The translations under genes and the position numbers were made by a program. Positions 42,256-51,500 of a stretch of DNA of 64,000 bases are shown piece by piece. This DNA is from Candidatus Leptofilum gracile (GTDB lineage: Bacteria > Chloroflexota > Anaerolineae > Promineifilales > Promineifilaceae): positions 496,001-560,000 of the forward strand of contig JADJOJ010000010.1 of assembly GCA_016713825.1 (NCBI GenBank), written 5' to 3'. Numbering within the stretch: the first letter of the stretch is position 1; each line of letters opens with the position of its first letter. The notes under the pieces are model-generated. The model saw nothing but the letters and a program-made list of their open reading frames with translations, ran no database searches and was not told the DNA's origin.

Positions 42256-43395
42256 CTATTGGGATGATTTTACGGCCGTCCACAGCTCGTCGTACAAGAA
42301 AGAGGCTTCCTCGCCAACTTCCGTCAGCCAGACCAGCTTGTCTTGCACCTCTTGCGGTGGGAAGATGCTCTCATCCGCTAAAATTTCGTCCAGAATGAAT
42401 TCCTGGGCGGCCAGGTTGGGGCTGGCATAGTAGGTAAAGTTGGTTACCGCCGCAGCCACTTCCGCATCCAGCATGTAGTTCATGAAGTGCAGCGCAGTCT
42501 CGTACCGTTCTGAGGTGGCGGTGATGCAGATGTTGTCTAGCCACTTCACCGCGCCCTCCTGCGGAATGCTGTAATACCAGTTGCCATCTTCGGTTTCGTC
42601 ATCGTAGGTGTTCCAGTAGGCGTTGGCCACGTCGCCGCTCCAACCTTGCGTTAGCGTAACTTCGCCGGGAATCAGCAGGGTGTTGTCGTAATCCTCACTG
42701 TTGAACGTTTTCCAGTACGGCTTGGCGGCCAAAATTAGGTCGCGGGCTTCGTTCAGCTCGCCTGGGTTGGTGGTGTTGGGATCGTAGCCCAGGTAGATGA
42801 GGGCCGAGCCGGGCAGTTCGCGCGGGTCATTCAGCACGTTAATGCCGCCGTCGGCGTACTGTTCTAGCATTTCTGGCTCAAACACGTAGGCCCAGCTGTC
42901 TGGCGGGTTTTCTTGGAAGAATTCGTTGCTGGCCTGGTAGCCGATGCCCGTGGTGCCCCACTGGTAAGGGACGCAATATTCATTGTTGGGATCAAACGGA
43001 GCGCCTACAAATTGGGGGTCGATATTGGCAAAATTGGGCACATCGGCCGTGTCAATCTTCGCCAGCAACCCCAGGTCAATCATGATCGAAACCATGTAGT
43101 CGGAGGGGAAGATGACGTCGTACCCTTCGGCCCCGGCCTGGAGCTTGGCCAGCAAATCTTCGTTAGAAGCAAACGTGTCGTAGATGATGTCTACGCCGTA
43201 CGTCTCTTCGTACCGGGTGATCATTTCTTCGTCGATGTAATCTGACCAGTTGTAAACGCTTAACTCTTCTGCCAGCTGGGTTTCGCCGTTGGCGTCGGTG
43301 CTTTCTTCGGTGTCGGCTGTGGGGCCGCCACCGGGGCCGCCGCCACAGGCAGCCAGAAGCAAAATAAGCAGTAAGCTAAAAAGTGGTTTCTTCAT
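42256..43395 (-). CDS. potD: Spermidine/putrescine-binding lipoprotein (PotD/PotF type)
   Basis: 379 residues. Signal MKKPLFSLLLILLLAACGGG carries the lipobox LAAC (cleavage before Cys17). The mature protein has VYNWSDYIDEEMITRYEETY and AGAEGYDVIFPSDYMV, typical polyamine-binding protein blocks. It probably captures spermidine or putrescine outside the membrane for the PotABC transporter encoded just upstream on the same strand. AGGAGAAAGAGA precedes the ATG. The mature N-terminus is a Gly/acid-rich linker. Confidence 0.92.
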   Translation of the reverse strand: MKKPLFSLLLILLLAACGGGPGGGPTADTEESTDANGETQLAEELSVYNWSDYIDEEMITRYEETYGVDIIYDTFASNEDLLAKLQAGAEGYDVIFPSDYMVSIMIDLGLLAKIDTADVPNFANIDPQFVGAPFDPNNEYCVPYQWGTTGIGYQASNEFFQENPPDSWAYVFEPEMLEQYADGGINVLNDPRELPGSALIYLGYDPNTTNPGELNEARDLILAAKPYWKTFNSEDYDNTLLIPGEVTLTQGWSGDVANAYWNTYDDETEDGNWYYSIPQEGAVKWLDNICITATSERYETALHFMNYMLDAEVAAAVTNFTYYASPNLAAQEFILDEILADESIFPPQEVQDKLVWLTEVGEEASFLYDELWTAVKSSQ

Positions 43396-43471
43396 TCTCT
43401 TTCTCCTGTAATAACTAAGGTGGAAACGGCCGCATTTAATTGGGGAACGGCCGTTGCCCACACACCAAAAT

Positions 43472-44305
43472 CTAGCGCCGCTGTAGCACCAATGAAATGA
43501 TAACGAGCAGCGTTGAACCCAAAAACATCAACGTCGAAACCGCATTGACCTCTGGCGTCAGGCCAAAGCGAATCATCGAATACACCCGCACCGGCAGGGT
43601 GGTTGAACCCGGCCCGGCCACAAAAAAGGTGATCACAAAATCGTCCAGGGACAAGGTGAACGCCAGCAGCGCCCCGGACACGATGCCCGGCATCAGCAGG
43701 GGCAGCGTCACCCGGCGGAAGGTTTGCCATTCGTTGGCCCCCAAATCAGAGGCGGCCTCTTCCAGCGTGCTGCTCATGTCTGCCAGCCGGGCGCGCACCA
43801 CAATGGCCACAAAGGAGATGTTGAACGCCACGTGGGCAATGAGGATGGTGTATTTGCTCAGCGCCACGCCCAGCACCACAAAAAAGAGCAGCGTAGAAAG
43901 CGCCATCACAATATCTGGAATGATGATGGGCAGGTACAAGATGGCGTCGTAGGTGATTTTGCCCCAAAAGCGATGCCGCTCCATGGCCAGGGCCGTTAGC
44001 GTGCCCAAAAAAGTGCTGATGAGGGTAGACCAGGTGGCCACCCACAAACTGAGTTTGAGGGCATCCAACACCGCCTGATCCCGCAGGAGTTCGCCGTACC
44101 AGCGCCAGCTAAACCCAGTCCAGATGCCAATCTGGCGGCTCTCGTTGAACGAGTAAATGATCAAAATGATGATGGGGATGTACAAAAAGAGGAACAGACC
44201 AACCGCCAGCCAGAGCAGGGCCCGTTTGTTGAAGGCCGCTTGCAGGCGACGGCCGTATGGCACTTTTTGTTTCATCGGTTGAGCTGGAAAGGTGGTGGCG
44301 CTCAT
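43472..44305 (-). CDS. potC: Polyamine ABC transporter permease (PotC type)
   Basis: 277 residues, about six membrane helices. The EAA loop EEAASDLGANEWQTFRRVTLPLLMPGIVSG is present (EEAASDLGANEWQTFRRVTL), coupling to the ATPase. First helix LWLAVGLFLFLYIPIIILII is near residue 32. Standard length for PotC. The ATG lies 2 nt after the stop of potB and has GGGAGCAATAACC inside the end of potB. Confidence 0.93.
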   Translation of the reverse strand: MSATTFPAQPMKQKVPYGRRLQAAFNKRALLWLAVGLFLFLYIPIIILIIYSFNESRQIGIWTGFSWRWYGELLRDQAVLDALKLSLWVATWSTLISTFLGTLTALAMERHRFWGKITYDAILYLPIIIPDIVMALSTLLFFVVLGVALSKYTILIAHVAFNISFVAIVVRARLADMSSTLEEAASDLGANEWQTFRRVTLPLLMPGIVSGALLAFTLSLDDFVITFFVAGPGSTTLPVRVYSMIRFGLTPEVNAVSTLMFLGSTLLVIISLVLQRR

Positions 44306-44307
44306 GG

Positions 44308-45633
44308 TTATTGCTCCCGTCCGCCGACGCGGAAATAAATCATCACGGCCAGCAGCATCAGGGCCATCATGATAAAGCCGATGGCGCTGCCGAAGGGCCA
44401 GTCGCGGGCGGTCATGAACTGCTGCTGCAGCAGGTTGCCCAGCAAGGAGACTTTGCCGCCGCCCAGCAAATCGGGCGTGACGTACGCGCCTAGCGAGGGG
44501 ATGAAGACGATGATGGCGGCGGCCACAATGCCGGGCATGGTCAGCGGCAGCAGGATGCGCGTGGTGCTGAACCAGTTGTTGGCCCCAAGGTCAGAGGCGG
44601 CTTCCAGCAAGGACCAATCCAGCTTTTCCAGGTTGCTGTACAGCGGCAGCACTACAAAGGGAAAGAAGCCGTAGAACAGTCCCAAAAAAACGGCCGATTG
44701 ATTAAACAGCAGCGGCAAGGTGTTTTCGGTGATGCCGGCCAGCCAGGCAAAAAATTGGCTGCTGCCAGACAGGTTTACTGCTAAATCGTGCAGGGTAATT
44801 GTCCAGAAATTGTTGATGAGGCCAGAATCGCGCAGGATGAGCATCCAGGCGTAGGTGCGCACCAAAAAGTTGGTCCAGAAGGGAATCATCACCAAAAAGA
44901 CGAGGATGTTGCGGTATTTTTGCTGCTGGCGGGCAATCCAGTAGGCAAACGGGTAGCCAAACAGCAGGCAGATGGTGGTGTTGAGGAAAGCGAGCCAGAC
45001 GGAGCGGCCCAAAATGCGCAGGTAGAGATATTGGCCGTTGATGGTGGAAAAGAAACGGCCGTAATCATCAAAGTAGGCCAGGATGTTGCCGAAGCTAAAT
45101 TCCGGGTACACCACCGTGCCCCGCAGGGAGCGCTCGCCCAGGCTGACGGCCAATACAATCAGGTTGGGCATTACAAAAAAGATGATCAGCCAGAAGGCGG
45201 CGGGATAGTTGATCACCCAGCCGGTTTGCTGCCAGATGAGCAGCACCAGCATGCCGCTGGCCGCCAGCAAAAAGATGGCGGCGTAAAAATCGCCCACGGT
45301 AAAGAAGTAGGCAATAGCCGCCGCAATGCCCAGCACGCCCCGCACCAGCCCCAGCTGGTTGCCCAACCGCGCCTCTTTGTACAGCAGCCAGGCGATTACC
45401 CCGTCTAGCGCCGCCATACCGCCGTAAAGCAGGTAGGCCACAATCGAGGGCAGCTCAGCCAGCGTCAGCTCCAGGGTGAAGGGGTCCCAATCAAAATTGC
45501 TAAAAGTAATCCAGCGGACGAAGAGGAAGAGCCAAACGGCCGTTCCCAACCATCCCAAATAAGCCGCCAGCCGCTTCATCAGGTTGGGCCCCGCTTCCAT
45601 CGTCTGTGTTGGAGGAATAGAAAGTGTGCTCAT
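44308..45633 (-). CDS. potB: Polyamine ABC transporter permease (PotB type) with extra N-terminal helices
   Basis: 441 residues; usual PotB proteins are about 280-300. Residues ~1-150 add roughly four hydrophobic segments (AAYLGWLGTAVWLFLFVRW, ELPSIVAYLLYGGMAALDGV, LVRGVLGIAAAIAYFFTVGD and FLLAASGMLVLLIW). From about residue 150 the usual permease starts (FWLIIFFVMPNLIVLAVSL), with its EAA region EAASDLGANNWFSTTRILLP. GGAGTAGCAA precedes the ATG. The extension is unlikely to be a misplaced start because its frame is rich in hydrophobic helices and begins with a well-spaced ribosome-binding site. Confidence 0.9.
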   Translation of the reverse strand: MSTLSIPPTQTMEAGPNLMKRLAAYLGWLGTAVWLFLFVRWITFSNFDWDPFTLELTLAELPSIVAYLLYGGMAALDGVIAWLLYKEARLGNQLGLVRGVLGIAAAIAYFFTVGDFYAAIFLLAASGMLVLLIWQQTGWVINYPAAFWLIIFFVMPNLIVLAVSLGERSLRGTVVYPEFSFGNILAYFDDYGRFFSTINGQYLYLRILGRSVWLAFLNTTICLLFGYPFAYWIARQQQKYRNILVFLVMIPFWTNFLVRTYAWMLILRDSGLINNFWTITLHDLAVNLSGSSQFFAWLAGITENTLPLLFNQSAVFLGLFYGFFPFVVLPLYSNLEKLDWSLLEAASDLGANNWFSTTRILLPLTMPGIVAAAIIVFIPSLGAYVTPDLLGGGKVSLLGNLLQQQFMTARDWPFGSAIGFIMMALMLLAVMIYFRVGGREQ

Positions 45634-45636
45634 TTG

Positions 45637-46818
45637 CTACTCCGTTAAAACCCGGGCGTTTTCGGCTGGCCAATGCAGCAGCACCTCATCGCCCACTTCA
45701 AACGTGGTGTCGTACCGGTCGCCAAAGTTTTGCACCCGCACAATCAGCTGCTGGTTGCCCAAAATTCTGACCCGGTAGCGGGTATCTGTGCCGATGTAAA
45801 TCGCCTCTTCCACCTTGCCGTTCACGTACATGCTTTCATGTTCTTGCTTCAGCACCTGTTTAATGTCGAACGGGCCAGAGGGCACGCGCCCGCCAAAAAC
45901 GTCGGCAATTTGTTCGGCGTCTAGCTCTACATCGCGCACGGTGACCTTGCCCTGCGGATAAATGTTGATCTTTTCCGGGCGGATGGCCAGATACGCTTTT
46001 TGCCCGATGGTTAACGGCAAATCGGTACGGCCGATTAAATAATCGTTGCCAACCGCCATCTTCACCACACCGTTCATCTCGGTAACATTGCCTTCCAAAA
46101 AGTTGGTTTCGCCAATAAAGTCAGCCACAAAGCGACTTTGCGGATGTTCGTAAATTGCGCGAGGGGCCCCAATTTGCTGCACCAGGCCGTTGCTCATGAC
46201 GGCGATGCGGTTAGACATGGTCATCGCCTCTTCCTGGTCGTGGGTGACGTAGATGAAGGTGATGCCGACTTCTTGCTGGATTTGCTTGAGCTCCAGCTGC
46301 ATCGCTTTGCGCAGCTTCAGGTCCAGTGCGCCCAGCGGCTCGTCTAGCAGCAGCACTTTGGGCCGGTTCACCAGGGCGCGGGCCAACGCCACGCGCTGCT
46401 GCTGCCCGCCAGAAAGCTGTGTCGGTTTGCGCTGGCTCATCGGGCTCATCTGCACCTGTTCCAGCGCCTCTTTGACGCGCTTTTCAATTTCTGCCTTGGG
46501 CACTTTGGCCATTTCCAGGCCAAAGGCCACATTTTGGGCGACGGTCATGTGGGGAAAGAGGGCGTAATTTTGGAAAACGGTGTTCACCGGGCGGCGGTAG
46601 GCAGGAATGCCAGCCACGGGCTGCCCCATGATGTATAGCTCACCGCTGGTGGGCTGCTCAAAACCGGCAATCATGCGCAGGGTGGTGGTTTTGCCGCAGC
46701 CGCTGGGGCCAAGCATGGAAAAGAATTCCCCGTCGGCAATTTCTAGAACCATGTCGTGAACGGCCGTAAACTCCCCGAACTGTTTTGTAACGTGATCGAG
46801 CTTAACACTAATAGACAA
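45637..46818 (-). CDS. potA: Polyamine ABC transporter ATPase (PotA type)
   Basis: 393 residues from a TTG start. Walker A GPSGCGKTT, Q-loop, signature LSGGQQQRVALARAL and Walker B VLLLDEPLGALD are complete. The ~130-residue C-terminal domain includes PSGPFDIKQVLKQEHESMYV and resembles TOBE regulatory domains. I chose the TTG at 46818 (SISVKLDHVTKQFGEFTAVH) because GGAGAAG sits 5 nt upstream; further upstream the frame has no ABC-like sequence. It heads potA-potB-potC-potD and lies 61 nt after the Lrp-type gene. Confidence 0.93.
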   Translation of the reverse strand: MSISVKLDHVTKQFGEFTAVHDMVLEIADGEFFSMLGPSGCGKTTTLRMIAGFEQPTSGELYIMGQPVAGIPAYRRPVNTVFQNYALFPHMTVAQNVAFGLEMAKVPKAEIEKRVKEALEQVQMSPMSQRKPTQLSGGQQQRVALARALVNRPKVLLLDEPLGALDLKLRKAMQLELKQIQQEVGITFIYVTHDQEEAMTMSNRIAVMSNGLVQQIGAPRAIYEHPQSRFVADFIGETNFLEGNVTEMNGVVKMAVGNDYLIGRTDLPLTIGQKAYLAIRPEKINIYPQGKVTVRDVELDAEQIADVFGGRVPSGPFDIKQVLKQEHESMYVNGKVEEAIYIGTDTRYRVRILGNQQLIVRVQNFGDRYDTTFEVGDEVLLHWPAENARVLTE

Positions 46819-46879
46819 TGCTTCTTCTCCAAAAGTGTTGGCCCGGTTGGTCTTCCCAGCCAGCCGGGCCAGCGTAAAA

Positions 46880-47353
46880 TTAAGCTGCGGGGGCCGCTTC
46901 CTCGTCCCAAAAGTCGAGGATGCTGGGTTCCGCCAGTTTGTAGGTGTGCAAAACCAGGGATGAAACGGTTCGCTGCACGCCAGGAACTCTTTGTAAACCG
47001 TCCCGAATAAATGAGGCCAGATGTTCCCGATTTTGGCAGCGAACCTCAATAATCAGGTCGAATTCACCAGAAACCATCAGCAAATAGCTGACTTCTGGGA
47101 AATTGGCAATAGCTTGTGCGGCTTCTTCCAGGTGGGGTGGGGCAACCGAAACTTGGATGATGGCGGGGGCATCAAACCCAACGAGATGTGGATCGACCAG
47201 GCCAATAATGCGGATGATGCCATCTTCTACCAGGCGCGATACGCGTTTGCGAATGGTTCCTTCGCTGTAGCCCACCGCTTTGCCAATTTCGGTAAACGAA
47301 CGACGGCCGTCTTGTTGTAAAAGCGCCAAAATTTCGTAATCTAATCGATCCAT
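46880..47353 (-). CDS. Lrp/AsnC family transcriptional regulator
   Basis: 157 residues. An N-terminal winged HTH (MDRLDYEILALLQQDGRRSF, TEIGKAVGYSEGTIRKRVSR) and C-terminal ligand-binding RAM domain (VSYLLMVSGEFDLIIEVRCQ). Lrp/AsnC proteins sense amino acids or related amines. It sits at the head of the pot operon, making it the likely regulator of polyamine transport and perhaps the whole downstream island. GAGGATCGTAAA precedes the ATG at 47353. Divergent from the XRE gene across 85 nt. Confidence 0.92.
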   Translation of the reverse strand: MDRLDYEILALLQQDGRRSFTEIGKAVGYSEGTIRKRVSRLVEDGIIRIIGLVDPHLVGFDAPAIIQVSVAPPHLEEAAQAIANFPEVSYLLMVSGEFDLIIEVRCQNREHLASFIRDGLQRVPGVQRTVSSLVLHTYKLAEPSILDFWDEEAAPAA

Positions 47354-47400
47354 TTTACGATCCTCGTAGATGTTGGGCGATTTTAATTCGAAATTCGTCA

Positions 47401-47431
47401 CTGTCAACAGATTGCCTACTTTTGGTATAAT
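47401..47431 (+). promoter_or_regulatory. Promoter of the XRE-type gene, probably leaderless
   Basis: CTGTCA (47401-47406) and TATAAT (47426-47431) are 19 nt apart. The ATG begins 7 nt after TATAAT, so initiation at the normal distance would leave no 5' leader. It lies in the divergent spacer with the Lrp gene and may be overlapped by an Lrp site. Confidence 0.5.
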
Positions 47432-47438
47432 GGCACCC

Positions 47439-47933
47439 ATGAAAGCTGGCAGCAAATATTACCCACTTTTTTTACATCTTCAACAGGCCGCTGGCGAGCC
47501 GGTTATTTTGGGCTTTGGCCAGGTTGAGGCGCTGCTGGGTGTGGGGTTGCCGGGCAGCGCGCGCAGCCGGGTGGGTTGGTGGAGCAACCGCAGCAAGGGG
47601 GCGGTGCAGGCCGCTGCCTGGATGGATGCGGGCTACCATGTGAAGTCGGTTGATTTGGAAGCGGAAACGGTTCATTTTAATAAAGCGCAGCTCACTTATG
47701 TGGTGGAAAAATCGGGCGATACGGTATTGTGGAACAGCGGCATGATCAAAGCGCTGCGGCAGCACATGGGGCTTTCGCAGGGGGAGATGGCCGATGAGTT
47801 GGGCGTGCGCCAGCAAACGGTGAGCGAGTGGGAAACGGGGGCGTATGCGCCCAGCCGGGCGTCGTCTAAGCATTTGGGGCTGGTGGCGGAGCGAGCTGGC
47901 TTTGCGTACGAGGTGGGGGCAGAACGGCCGTAG
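47439..47933 (+). CDS. XRE-type helix-turn-helix protein
   Basis: 164 residues. The N-terminal ~95 residues (YYPLFLHLQQAAGEPVILGF, VGLPGSARSRVGWWSNR) resemble a small module of DUF-like type found in DNA-binding proteins of mobile-element or antitoxin type, unclear here. The C-terminus contains a XRE/Cro HTH (MIKALRQHMGLSQGEMADEL, VRQQTVSEWETGAYAPSR). The ATG at 47439 is chosen by the leaderless promoter; an ATG at 47430 lies inside TATAAT and is unlikely to be used. It is a single gene with no toxin partner adjacent. Confidence 0.75.
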   Translation: MKAGSKYYPLFLHLQQAAGEPVILGFGQVEALLGVGLPGSARSRVGWWSNRSKGAVQAAAWMDAGYHVKSVDLEAETVHFNKAQLTYVVEKSGDTVLWNSGMIKALRQHMGLSQGEMADELGVRQQTVSEWETGAYAPSRASSKHLGLVAERAGFAYEVGAERP

Positions 47934-47996
47934 CCAGTCACTGGTTGCATTCCCGCGAAAGTGGGCAAGGCAGTAGGGCAATCCTCAAATTGACTG

Positions 47997-48025
47997 TTGA
48001 CAAGGTATGCGATACCGTGTAGAAT
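47997..48025 (+). promoter_or_regulatory. Consensus sigma-70 promoter for the structured RNA
   Basis: TTGACA (47997-48002), a 17-nt spacer and TAGAAT (48020-48025). This is the best promoter match I see in the window. Initiation near 48032 falls at the first base of the closing stem of the adjacent RNA. Confidence 0.75.
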
Positions 48026-48031
48026 GTCAGT

Positions 48032-48242
48032 AATGGTGCGGTAACGGCCGTATCACACAGTCAACCATTCCAACCAAACAGTTTTAACCAAAAAGCTCAA
48101 CGTTGGCGGCGATCCTGGCCGGGGGTTTTGGCTGCTTGTGAACCCTGGGAAGAGGGCTGCGCTACTATGGCGACGATTTCGGCAGTGGGGTTTGCTCACC
48201 TCGACGCTGCTGGATGGAACGGCCGTTACCCACCATTTTTTT
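48032..48242 (+). ncRNA. Candidate structured RNA of ~210 nt, 6S-like rod (unassigned)
   Basis: 5' AATGGTGCGGTAACGGCCGT (48032-48051) pairs with ACGGCCGTTACCCACCATT (48219-48237), giving 19 bp with one bulged C. Seven T follow directly, so the closing stem doubles as a terminator. Internal pairing TTGGCGGCG with CGCTGCTGG (48103-48111 / 48205-48213) with G-U pairs and GTGAACCC with GGGTTTGCTCAC suggests a rod with bulges. No open frame of note lies within. Promoter at the right distance. 6S RNA has this design (closing stem, ~200 nt), but I do not see sequence proof; tmRNA, SRP RNA and RNase P RNA motifs are absent. Confidence 0.6.
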
Positions 48243-48333
48243 AGCGGTAAAAACGCAGCAGGGCGCGTGGCGCAAAGATGAACTCTCTTAATTCTCTGTG
48301 CGCTCGTGGCAAAAACAGTGGAGGAAGTGCCAG

Positions 48334-48519
48334 ATGGGAAGTTACACGTTGGATGAGGTGATCAAGCGGTGGACGCGGGGCGATATGACGACAGAGCAAG
48401 TGGTGGGGCAAACCTTGCTCATTGTGCAGGATATGGCTCGGCGGGTGGGCACGTTGGAAAAGATGTGGGAGGAGGAGCGGAACGGCCGTAAAGTCGGCAA
48501 GAATGAGGGAGAGGCGTGA
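48334..48519 (+). CDS. Small basic/helical protein of unknown function
   Basis: 61 residues starting at an ATG preceded by GGAGG at about 9 nt. MGSYTLDEVIKRWTRGDMTT then EQVVGQTLLIVQDMARRVGT and LEKMWEEERNGRKVGKN; amphipathic helices likely. No family recognised. A perfect inverted repeat follows its stop and could terminate it. Follows the structured RNA on the same strand. Confidence 0.5.
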   Translation: MGSYTLDEVIKRWTRGDMTTEQVVGQTLLIVQDMARRVGTLEKMWEEERNGRKVGKNEGEA

Positions 48520-48521
48520 TG

Positions 48522-48577
48522 ATTTTCCCGGAAACGGCTCACACCAGTCCGATCAGTTGAGCCGTTTCCGGGAAAAT
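48522..48577. terminator. Perfect 20-nt inverted repeat between convergent genes
   Basis: ATTTTCCCGGAAACGGCTCA and TGAGCCGTTTCCGGGAAAAT are exact complements around a 16-nt loop. It lies between the small plus-strand gene and the minus-strand kinase gene, so it can terminate both; A/T-rich ends of the stem support this. Confidence 0.7.
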
Positions 48578-48592
48578 GCGAAAGGTTAGCTT

Positions 48593-51500
48593 TTAGGGTG
48601 CATCCTGCACACAGCGGAAGCCAATATCAACGTCAAACGTGTTGCCAGAAACCACAAAGCGGCGGCTGGTAGTAAAAAACGCGCCATTGGTATTGTCGAA
48701 GCTGCCGCCCCGGTAAATCTGGCTACTGCCAGAATCCAGGTTCACCGGGTTTTCCAGCGGTGAATTGGTGTAGAAGTTAGCATCAAACCGGTCCAACACC
48801 CATTCATTGACGTTGCCTGCCATGTTGAACACGCCAAACGGGCTTGCCCCATTGGGAAAATCATTGACCGGTTCTGTATCTAGCGAACTGGCGGCGGAAA
48901 GGGTGGCATCGAACGTGTTGCCCCAGGGCCAGGTGAAGTTGTCTGGGCCGCTGGCGGCGAATTCCCATTCCGCTTCGCTGGGCAGACGTTTGCCCGCCCA
49001 TTCGCAGTATGCATTTGCCTGTGCCCAGGTAACGCCAATCACTGGATAATTGGCAAAGAGGGGATCATCCCGGTAACCTGCCCGCCGGAAGGAGTTGCGC
49101 AGATTGGCCTGGGTGCAGCCGCCGTCATCGACACATTCACGGTATTGCGCGTTGCTCACTTCAAACTGGTCAATAAAGTAGCTGGCCAGGGTCACCGAAT
49201 GTTCGGGTCGCTCGTTCGGCTCGCCTGTTTCTGAGCCCATCAAAAAGCTGCCGCTGGGGATGAGCAGCATTCCTTCCGGTGCGGCCGCTGCGGTGGGCGC
49301 AGGCGTGGGGGATGGTTCAGCCGTCGGGGCTGGCTCAGCTGTGGCCGTCAGCGCTTCGGTGGGTTCGGTGGCGGTAGTGGGGGTGGGTTCTGGGGTCAGT
49401 TCGATACTGGTTTCTCCGGCGGCGGTGGGTTCGCTGGCGACGACTGCGCCACCCTCTTGGGCCAGGCTTTCACCTAGCTGAAGAACGGTGAGGGCATCGT
49501 AATGAACGTGGGTTCGGGTTTCTGCAAAGTTTTCTACGTAGAAACCAAAGTCGCCGCTGCTGTAGCTGCTGTCGGAAATGGTGGTGACGATACGGCCGTT
49601 TACAAAAAAGCTCAGCGTATTCCCACTGGCATCAACCCGCAAGGTATCGGCCGCTTCGGCTGAGCCGCCCTGTACCGGTACGGTGCTGCCCCCGGTCAGC
49701 CCTTCGATGGGGCCGCTGGCCAACGTCTCCAGGCCATCGGCTGTGGCTTTAAGCGCTGCCCATTCGCCGGTTCGTGGCGCGATCGTGAAGGCATAAAACT
49801 GTTTGTCGCTGGCCTGGCGCAGCAGCAGCCCGTACCGGTAGTTGCCATCTTCGCTCACCAGAATATCTACAAACACCTGCGCTTCCAGGCTGACATTGGC
49901 CGCATCTGTGCCAAAAACGGCCGTTGCCACCTGATTTTCCCCGGTAGCCTCCACATGATAGTAGTCTGGCGGGTGATAACCGCGCCAGGCATTGTCTTCT
50001 TTTAGGTCTGGCCAGCCACTTTCTGGATTGGTGAATTCGTCTGTGAGCAAAATGGCTTCGTCTGTTACTACCTCCACCTCCGTGGCGGCGCAGCGCACCC
50101 CGGTAGAGGCGATCATCGTGGGTAAATTGGGGTCGCCTTGCAGCCGATACGCCATATCTTTGAGGAAATCAAAAGCGCCACCGCGGGCTACCGCTTGATT
50201 ATCCGGTATCTCTGTGTAGGGTTCGTCAACCCATTCCCAGACGTTGCCTGCCATGTCGAAGACACCGAAGCTGCTGCGATTGGTCGGCAAGCTGCCGCTG
50301 GCGTAGGTGCCATCTTGCGGCAAGTTGACGCTGGTTAATTCATCCCCCCAAGGGTAAAGCAGGCCCTGGCGACCGCGAGCGGCCACTTCCCATTCCGCTT
50401 CGGTGGGTAGGCGTTTGTTGAGCCAGCCGCAGTAATCGTCGGCATTTTCCCAGGTAATTCCGCGCACTGGATGCCCATTTTGGCCTGTGGGGGGTGCGCC
50501 GTTGGGCCAGCTGGATGGGGGTTCGGTCTCGGTATCGGCTAGGAAGGCGGCGTACTCACCATTGCTCACTTCAAACCGGTCGATCCAGTACGCTTCTAGC
50601 TCAACTTGCTGCGGATCGCTGTACTGGCTGCCGCTGAGGTCGGCCCCGACGGTGTAGCTGCCGCCGGGAATTTGCACCATTCCAACCGAGGGGGGCAGGT
50701 CTGGGGCCAGCAGGCGTGGCAACAGAAAGATTGCTGCGGCGATGATGGCCAGCAGCGCCAGCCCGCCCAGCGCAATGGGCAGCCAGTTCCGCCCGGATGT
50801 TTCTTTGGCTGGTTTGGAGGCGGGTTTGGCCACGGGTTCGGTGATTGGTTCTGGTTTGAGCACCTCGGTTTTGGACAGATTGGTGGGTGCTTCATCTGGT
50901 TTAGGGGCCGGTGTGGTGGGGGGAACGGCCGTTTGCTGTGCGGGCTCTCTCATTTGGGTGGGCGTGGTGTAAATGGCCTCATCAGAAACGGCGGCTATGA
51001 GCTGCCGACCCACATCGCGCAGGGCCATGGCCATTTCTACGGCAGAACCAAAGCGTGCTTTGGGATCTTTGGCGAGCGCTTTTTCTAACACGGCGTTGAA
51101 CATTTCTGGCAGGTTGCTGTTGAACAGGCGGATGTCTGGCAGCGGCTCGTTGACGTGTTTCATCATGACCGTTAGGGCCGATTGGCCTTCGTAGGGTGGG
51201 CGACCGCAGGCCATTTCGTACAGCATCACACCCAGCGAGTAGATGTCGGCGCGATGGTCTACCTCATCGCCCACTACCTGCTCTGGGGCCATGTAAGCGG
51301 CCGTTCCAATGGTAGCTCCGGTAGCGGTGTGTACATGCCCGCCGCCCACCAGTTTGGCAATGCCAAAGTCCAGCAAAATCGGCTGCCCCAGCAAGTTGAT
51401 GATGATATTTGAGGGCTTTAGATCGCGGTGCACCATCTTGCGCTCATGGGCATAGGCTACAGCTTCGCATAACGGCACCATAATTTGCAGCGTTTCAGAT

